Below are positions 58,788 through 64,000 of a stretch of DNA of 64,000 nt, one piece after another (the first letter of the stretch is position 1; each line of letters begins with the position of its first letter). This DNA comes from a virus. The position numbers were made by a program, and so were the translations under genes. Location of the stretch: positions 1 through 64,000 of IMG/VR virus record IMGVR_UViG_3300023174_000123. The stretch is one strand, 5' to 3'. The notes below the pieces were generated by a model. It saw only the letters and a list, made by a program, of their open reading frames with translations. It was not told the DNA's origin and ran no database searches.

Positions 58788-59933
58788 ATGTATTCAACCC
58801 AAGTCTATATCTATCAGCAGATCACCAGAGTCTTGCTCATGGACACAGGTGCGGGCGAAACTTTTATCTATAGGTATGATCCTGTGTACGCCAAAGTCCT
58901 GACCATAAACAAAGGTGTTGATAATGTGCTCCTGTTTGAGTTTATCAACCAGCAAGAAAAACCTGTGAACATCACAGGTAGCACGTTCCTGTTCCGAGTG
59001 ATCAGCACCGAGGGTGATGTTTTACTTTTAGAAAAACCCATGGTGATCTTGAATGCTCCCACTGGCCGCGCCAAAGTAACCTTGACCAGCGCAGAACTTT
59101 TAGAAGTCTTGGCACAACCAGCCAACTACAGCATACAACGCAGCAGTGGAAACTTGGTAGAAGCAGTGTTTGTGGATGCTCAGGCCGGAGCCCGTGCTCC
59201 TGTAAACATTGTAGACAGCATCTTGCCACAGTATGTGCCAAGTGCACCACTCACAATACCCACTATCAAACTCAGCGCCCAGGGTAGCCCAGATGGTATT
59301 GCCTGGACTCAATGGCCTTCCAATCCATATTATTCTGGCAACCCCAACGGTGGAAATTACTACAACAGTTTTTTGAATACCGAATACTTCAGTAGTTTTA
59401 TTGAACCCACCAAAGGCGTTACCACAGTGCAGATGACCTTGGTGGGTTACACAGGCACGATCAAAGCACAGGCCGCAGAAAACTATCAAAGCATATTCTA
59501 CAACGTCACAGAGTCTACTACCTATTACGACGAAACCAGAACCATATACATGAACATTGTGGGATGGCATCCTATAATTAGATTGTGCTTCAACAACAGC
59601 ATTTTTGCCGTGCCAGATCAACCTGGCACTCCGGCACTGGCCACGGCCATTACAGAAAACGGTGTAGTCACTGCCATCAACGTGGTCAACGGTGGCAGCG
59701 GATATCTAGCACCGCCCAAGATCAACATCATTGGCAGCGGGTCCGGCGCTACAGCAGAAGCTACCATCTCGGGCGGTGTGGTCACAGGGATTACAGTGAC
59801 CAATGGCGGAAGTGGTTATTGGTATCTACCAAATGCCGGCTCAACCAGCGTGGTCAGTCCTGCTCCTCCGTCGACATCCAGCGCTGCTGTGGTAATCAGC
59901 ACCGGTTATGTGGTTGATCTATTGTATAGATAA
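58788..59933 (+). CDS. Baseplate/receptor-binding-type structural protein
   Basis: 381 residues. Residues 35-110 (NKGVDNVLLFEFINQQEKPV, NITGSTFLFRVISTEGDVLL) are like the BppU N-terminal domain of baseplate upper proteins. A central beta domain has PTIKLSAQGSPDGIAWTQW. The C-terminal part has two copies of a Gly-rich unit (VVNGGSGYLAPPKINI, VTNGGSGYWYLPN) found in phage adhesins. A late, leaderless structural gene lying alone among early replication genes, so probably an acquired adhesin. Confidence 0.75.
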   Translation: MYSTQVYIYQQITRVLLMDTGAGETFIYRYDPVYAKVLTINKGVDNVLLFEFINQQEKPVNITGSTFLFRVISTEGDVLLLEKPMVILNAPTGRAKVTLTSAELLEVLAQPANYSIQRSSGNLVEAVFVDAQAGARAPVNIVDSILPQYVPSAPLTIPTIKLSAQGSPDGIAWTQWPSNPYYSGNPNGGNYYNSFLNTEYFSSFIEPTKGVTTVQMTLVGYTGTIKAQAAENYQSIFYNVTESTTYYDETRTIYMNIVGWHPIIRLCFNNSIFAVPDQPGTPALATAITENGVVTAINVVNGGSGYLAPPKINIIGSGSGATAEATISGGVVTGITVTNGGSGYWYLPNAGSTSVVSPAPPSTSSAAVVISTGYVVDLLYR

Positions 59934-59945
59934 TACCAAACACTG

Positions 59946-59974
59946 TTGAATTTTACCAAAAATCATGTTACAAT
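59946..59974 (+). promoter_or_regulatory. Early promoter, leaderless type
   Basis: TTGAAT (59946-59951), a 17-base spacer and TACAAT (59969-59974). Six bases (AACAGC) precede the ATG at 59981. No ribosome site. Confidence 0.7.
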
Positions 59975-59980
59975 AACAGC

Positions 59981-60964
59981 ATGATTGATGTGATCTCTTA
60001 CCTGCCCGCACGACGCAAGCCCAGTGCTTCGGGTTGGATCAGTTTCAATGCACCCTGCTGTGAGCACATGGGAGAAAGTCGAGATCGACGTAGTCGTGGC
60101 GGTATCAAAACAAGCGATGCGGGCTGGAGCTATCATTGTTTCAATTGTGGCTACACTGCCAGCTTTATCATGGGACGCAATCTCAGTTTCAAGGCTCGTA
60201 AACTGCTGTCATGGTTGGGTGTACCTCCAGAAGAAGTAGAACGCATCAACTTGGAAAGTCTCCGACACAAAAACATGGAAGGCCTGCTGACTGATCGTCA
60301 ACGTGTTAGCAATACCCTGCAGGGCATAGAGTTTGAAGAACGTGACCTGCCACCTGCGGCAGAACTGGTCACCACAGTGCATCCTACGCATTGGCAGTAT
60401 CTGCGTGCTCGTGGTGTGCCAGCAGACTACCCTGTGATGACAGTGCTGCAGACTGACAAGGTACACTGGACCCGACCACAGGTCATTGTACCTTTTACCT
60501 ATGACAATCGTGTGGTAGGCTACAGTTGCCGTATGCTGGACAATCGTCAGCCCAAGTATATCCATGACACACAGCCGGGCTATGTGTTTGGCACAGACTT
60601 GCAAGGTGCGGCGTGGCGTTATGCCCTAGTGGTAGAAGGTGTGTTTGATGCACTCAGCATAGGTGGCCTGGCAGTGTTGCATGCCGAAATCAATGATGCA
60701 CAGGCCCGACTCATACGCAGTCTTGATAGAGAAGTCATAGTGGTGCCTGATCAGGACCTGGCCGGAATGAAACTGGTGGATCGTGCTCTAGAGCTAGGGT
60801 GGAGTGTAAGCATGCCCGAGTGGCCCGCTGATGTAAAAGATGTCAACGATGCTGTGATTCGTTGGGGCAGATTGGCCACTGTGATAACTATCTTGCAGGC
60901 ACGGGAAACCAGCCGAATCAAAATAGAACTAAGAAAAAAATGGTTATTAAAACAACTGAACTAA
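59981..60964 (+). CDS. 61: DNA primase gp61-like
   Basis: 327 residues, T4 gp61 342. The N-terminal zinc site is seen in APCCEHM (26-30) and CFNC (53-56). The TOPRIM fold follows with ALVVEGVFDALS (Glu) and VIVVPDQDLAGMKL (Asp-x-Asp). It makes RNA primers on the lagging strand with helicase gp41, encoded one gene downstream. Leaderless early mRNA. An SGNH gene overlaps its end by 25 bases. Confidence 0.9.
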   Translation: MIDVISYLPARRKPSASGWISFNAPCCEHMGESRDRRSRGGIKTSDAGWSYHCFNCGYTASFIMGRNLSFKARKLLSWLGVPPEEVERINLESLRHKNMEGLLTDRQRVSNTLQGIEFEERDLPPAAELVTTVHPTHWQYLRARGVPADYPVMTVLQTDKVHWTRPQVIVPFTYDNRVVGYSCRMLDNRQPKYIHDTQPGYVFGTDLQGAAWRYALVVEGVFDALSIGGLAVLHAEINDAQARLIRSLDREVIVVPDQDLAGMKLVDRALELGWSVSMPEWPADVKDVNDAVIRWGRLATVITILQARETSRIKIELRKKWLLKQLN

Positions 60965-61527
60965 AAAATATCGTTGTTGTTGGAGATAGTTTTTCTGCAG
61001 ATACTGGCAATGACATCAGCTGGGTAGCTAAATTATCTAATAACTATAATGTAAAAAATTTTAGTCAACGAGGAATTTCAGAATACCGACTTTATAATAT
61101 TATACTAAAGAACATAGAGGAAATTTCCAAGGCCGACACAATAATTATTTTTCATACCAATCCCGATCGTGTATTTGTGCCAAACCACGTGCAGTTTCAA
61201 TCTCGACAATTACAAACACACCCTCACATGGATATGGTAGCGAACGATGCGTTAAATGATAAATGTTGGAAAAAGATCGCCGATTATTACTACAGATATT
61301 TTTATGATCAAGGACAACAAAATTGCATTTATGAACTGTTGGTTGAAAAAATTGATAGGTTGGTAAAAATACAGAAAATCCATTGTTCTGGGTTCAACGT
61401 AGCATGTGAATCTATTACAATGAACTTGTTTTATCAGACAAAAATAGATCATCCTGGAACAATTAATCATTTTAATTCTGCCGGCAATCAATTTGTTTAC
61501 AATTATTTAGAAAGTATAATTTGTTAA
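60940..61527 (+). CDS. SGNH-hydrolase-like protein 3
   Basis: 195 residues from the ATG at 60940 inside the primase gene. IVVVGDSFSADTG is the classical GDSF block I. VKNFSQRGISEYRLYNIILK supplies the block II Gly, and IIIFHTNPDRVF the block III region with Asn. Block V is unclear, with DHPGTINHFNSAG as candidate. AT-rich, between two core replication genes that are adjacent in related phages. Confidence 0.72.
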   Translation: MVIKTTELKNIVVVGDSFSADTGNDISWVAKLSNNYNVKNFSQRGISEYRLYNIILKNIEEISKADTIIIFHTNPDRVFVPNHVQFQSRQLQTHPHMDMVANDALNDKCWKKIADYYYRYFYDQGQQNCIYELLVEKIDRLVKIQKIHCSGFNVACESITMNLFYQTKIDHPGTINHFNSAGNQFVYNYLESIIC

Positions 61528-62936
61528 AAGACTACGGACTTGAAGTCCAACGCCTATTCTTAGAAATGATGTTGCAAGACGCAGAGAGTTATGTGCGTGT
61601 GCAGAACATCTACAATCCAGAAAACTTTGATCGTAGTCTGAGACCTGCGGCTGAGTTTATCGCCCGGCACAGTGACGATCACAAGACCCTGCCCACGGCA
61701 GACCAGATACGAGCCAGCACTGGTGTTGCACTCAATCATATTCCAGATCTCAACGAAGGACACTTTGAGTGGTTCATGACCGAGTTTGAAGGATTTACTA
61801 GACGTCAAGAATTAGAACGTGCCATTCTTAAAAGTGCAGACTTGTTGGAAAAGGGCGAGTATGATCCTGTGGAGAAACTGATCAAAGATGCTGTACAGAT
61901 ATCGTTGACCAAAGACATGGGCACAGACTACTGGTCCGATCCCAAAACACGTATCAACAAGTATTTTAATTCAGGCGGACAAGTGTCAACAGGTTGGCCA
62001 CAGATGGACAAGATCTTGTATGGTGGCTTTAGCCGTGGCGAACTCAACATTTTTGCAGGCGGATCAGGATCTGGAAAGAGCTTGGTCATGATGAACATAG
62101 CACTCAGTTGGTTGCAGGCAGGACTGTCGGGTGTGTATATCAGTTTAGAACTCAGTGAAGAACTATGTGCCCTGAGAACTGATGCCATGTTGGCCGGCAT
62201 GAGCACCAAAGAGATACGCAAGGACATAGATCAGACTGAACTCAAGGTCAAGCTTGTGAGCAAGAAAGCCGGACAGTATCGTATCAAAGCTCTGCCAGCA
62301 CAAAGCAACATCAATGACATCCGTAGTTACATCAAAGAAGTGCAAGTGCAAACAGGATTGAAAGTGGATTTTGTCATGTGTGATTATTTAGACTTGCTGA
62401 TGCCTGTGAGTGCCAAAGTCAGCCCCAATGACTTGTTTGTCAAAGACAAGTATGTGAGTGAGGAACTACGTAACTTGGCCAAAGAACTCAACGTGTTATT
62501 TGTGACAGCCAGTCAGTTGAATCGTAGTGCCGTGGAGGAAATTGAATTTGATCACAGTCATATCTCGGGCGGTATTTCAAAGATCAATACAGCGGATAAT
62601 GTGTTTGGTATCTTTACAAGTCGTGCCATGCGTGAACGCGGCAAGTATCAAATACAATGTATGAAGAGCCGTAGTAGTACAGGTGTAGGACAAAAGATTG
62701 ACTTGGATTATAACATAGAAACCATGCGTATCACTGATCCAGGTGAAGATGCTAGTCCTGTAAATTCTTTCAAAAAGCCAGATATTTTGAGCAGTATCCG
62801 TACACAGAGTCGTGCCTTGCCGTCGGCAACAGACAATGAACAAGAATCGGACTCAATAGAAAACACAGGAAAAATCACAGCAGATGTTCAGAGTGCCAAA
62901 CTCAAACAATTATTAGGAAAAATCAAAACCACATGA
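61521..62936 (+). CDS. 41: Replicative DNA helicase gp41-like
   Basis: 471 residues, T4 gp41 475. DnaB-type RecA fold with Walker A GGSGSGKSL (180-188), VDFVMCDYLDLLMPV (Walker B) and VTASQLNRSA (motif with Gln). An N-terminal helical domain of about 135 residues binds primase. TTG start at 61521 gives MLKDYGLEVQRLFLEMM, which fits the family start; the first ATG (61566) would lose it. Overlaps the SGNH stop by 7 bases. Confidence 0.92.
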   Translation: MLKDYGLEVQRLFLEMMLQDAESYVRVQNIYNPENFDRSLRPAAEFIARHSDDHKTLPTADQIRASTGVALNHIPDLNEGHFEWFMTEFEGFTRRQELERAILKSADLLEKGEYDPVEKLIKDAVQISLTKDMGTDYWSDPKTRINKYFNSGGQVSTGWPQMDKILYGGFSRGELNIFAGGSGSGKSLVMMNIALSWLQAGLSGVYISLELSEELCALRTDAMLAGMSTKEIRKDIDQTELKVKLVSKKAGQYRIKALPAQSNINDIRSYIKEVQVQTGLKVDFVMCDYLDLLMPVSAKVSPNDLFVKDKYVSEELRNLAKELNVLFVTASQLNRSAVEEIEFDHSHISGGISKINTADNVFGIFTSRAMRERGKYQIQCMKSRSSTGVGQKIDLDYNIETMRITDPGEDASPVNSFKKPDILSSIRTQSRALPSATDNEQESDSIENTGKITADVQSAKLKQLLGKIKTT

Positions 62937-63586
62937 ATCTAATTTGTTTCCCTCATTACACTTGTGGCGGATTACTATGTGACATCATGAACAAAACATT
63001 TTCTAAAGTTGCATCTAATGGTGGTATCGCTTCAATATATCATGCACTTGGCAAGATAGGTGATGCAGACACAGAGTTTGTGGATTATGATTCTCAGGAT
63101 CTGATCAAAAAAATACAGGAAATAAACTGTGATCAATCAACATGGGTTGGCACACACTGCTGGCCAGGAAAACTGGATTTGTCAATGTTTAATCGTGTAA
63201 TAGCAGTAACTACTACCAGTTATCGCAGCAAGTTGTATCGTTGGACACGAGCTTATCATCATTATTACTTGAAATCAATTCCGTGGACTAGCCTACAAGG
63301 GCAACACAGGATTGACAAGGAAAGAGAAACTGCTAAAAATTATCTCAAATCATTTGATCCTGTGTTTCACCCAAATGTGATCAACATAGAATTTTCAGAG
63401 ATTGTAGAAAATTCAATCGAGTTTCAACAGCTGATATACCCAGAAAAAATTAACGATCATCTTGAACGTTGGAAAAGTATAAACAAATTCCTGTATGAAG
63501 ATAATATCTGGAATGGAATTCCATTCAAACGTTTTTACGAAGCAGAATCTGAGTGCAATTTAGACAAATATTATGTCTACCAATAA
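62933..63586 (+). CDS. Sulfotransferase-like protein, paralogue of 50940
   Basis: 217 residues. MNLICFPHYTCGGLLCDIMN aligns with the start of the protein at 50940, sharing T-C-G and the following Asp. GTHCWPGKLD and VIAVTTTSYRSKLYRWTRAY align with its middle. NVINIEFSEIVENSIEFQQL is reminiscent of a sulfotransferase 3'-phosphate-binding region. AT-rich. ATGA overlap with gene 41 and 14-base overlap with the next gene. Confidence 0.6.
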   Translation: MNLICFPHYTCGGLLCDIMNKTFSKVASNGGIASIYHALGKIGDADTEFVDYDSQDLIKKIQEINCDQSTWVGTHCWPGKLDLSMFNRVIAVTTTSYRSKLYRWTRAYHHYYLKSIPWTSLQGQHRIDKERETAKNYLKSFDPVFHPNVINIEFSEIVENSIEFQQLIYPEKINDHLERWKSINKFLYEDNIWNGIPFKRFYEAESECNLDKYYVYQ

Positions 63587-64000
63587 GATTTTTTGTTTTG
63601 GAGACGGATATGCTCATGGCCATATATGGCCCGAATGGCCGCAAATTTTACAGGCATTGTTGCCATCGAATCAAGTAGTTGTCAAATCTGGAATAGGTGC
63701 CGGTAATGAATTTCTAATAGATCAACTGTTAAACTCGTCTTGTCAGGGACATTCGGTGATTTTTCAATGGGCTCAAGCCAACAGATTTGATAAATTGCTA
63801 CAGGATGATCATTGGATGTGCATGGCCAAACAAGACCCTGTGTATTTTTTTAATTTTGAAACTAATTTATCTGGCACCTGGTGGCTATCCAGTGCCAGTC
63901 AAAATCAAAAAATAAAAGAATATCATAATTTTTTTGTTCAAAGTCAGCAGGCACAACTGCGTGAAAAAAATCAAAAAATTTTGGTAGAAAATTATCTACA
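63573..64000 (+). CDS. SGNH-like protein 4 (3' partial), GDG instead of GDS
   Basis: An open frame from the ATG at 63573 runs off the right end (142 codons visible). It starts MSTNKIFCFGDGYAHGHIWP, which has the shape of SGNH block I but with Gly where the catalytic Ser is expected. VVVKSGIGAGNEFLIDQLLN gives the block II Gly and Asn, and VIFQWAQANRFDKLLQ the block III-like strand. Probably a relative of the three other SGNH genes and possibly inactive as a hydrolase. Confidence 0.65.
   Translation, partial: MSTNKIFCFGDGYAHGHIWPEWPQILQALLPSNQVVVKSGIGAGNEFLIDQLLNSSCQGHSVIFQWAQANRFDKLLQDDHWMCMAKQDPVYFFNFETNLSGTWWLSSASQNQKIKEYHNFFVQSQQAQLREKNQKILVENYL

Overview
The window is a gene-dense stretch of a T4-like myovirus genome, probably from an uncultivated aquatic phage. 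Its structural genes resemble T4 genes 13, 14, 15, 16, 17, 18, 19 and 4. Its replication and recombination genes resemble T4 genes 32, uvsX, uvsY, uvsW, 61, 41, 1, dexA and perhaps 62. I see no integrase, tRNA, CRISPR array or photosynthesis gene. A Sec-type signal peptide on the nuclease at 32420 suggests a Gram-negative host; the host cannot be named from the sequence. Coding density is very high, no gap exceeds about 160 bases, and many genes are joined by ATGA, TAATG or TGATG overlaps. Both ends of the window cut a gene.

Layout. 1-8135 (+): three repetitive fibre-like genes and a conserved gene of unknown role. 8120-11788 (-): a NUDIX hydrolase, gp15 (sheath stabiliser), a GIY-YIG homing endonuclease and gp14 (neck). 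11847-15298 (+): two unknown genes, gp13 (neck), a DexA-like exonuclease and gp1 (dNMP kinase), followed by an HNH-type gene on the minus strand. 15705-22360 (+): an enlarged tail sheath, tail tube, a tube-like protein, head completion gp4 and small terminase. 22382-28293 (+): an operon rich in proteins that begin with a T4-like capsid-targeting sequence, with an Ntn-hydrolase in its middle. 28323-37827 (+): an acidic protein, a fourth giant fibre, a secreted nuclease, a radical SAM protein, large terminase and a large conserved protein. 37986-40795: gp32, UvsX and UvsY. 40792-47688: a methyltransferase, a nucleotidyltransferase-cupin fusion and seven glycosyltransferase-like genes on both strands. 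47722-64000: a small surface-type protein, a membrane protein and an AAA+ ATPase, then UvsW, a gp62-like protein, primase and helicase. This last part is interleaved with AT-rich cassettes encoding SGNH-like, sulfotransferase-like, B12/radical SAM and DnaE-derived proteins.

Expression. Two promoter classes are readable. Late sites fit NNTAAATA (T4 consensus TATAAATA). Early sites fit TTGACN-N16-18-TATAAT. Both classes fall into two groups. In one group the promoter is followed by a leader with a Shine-Dalgarno sequence. In the other the promoter ends 4-7 bases before the start codon, so the mRNA should begin at or within a base or two of the start codon, with no Shine-Dalgarno. This points to frequent use of leaderless mRNAs.

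Working together. The late genes build neck, tail, fibres and DNA packaging, and the capsid-targeted cluster probably supplies internal head proteins. The sugar genes carry late promoters, which fits decoration of virions or the cell surface better than DNA glycosylation. The early genes provide recombination-dependent replication.
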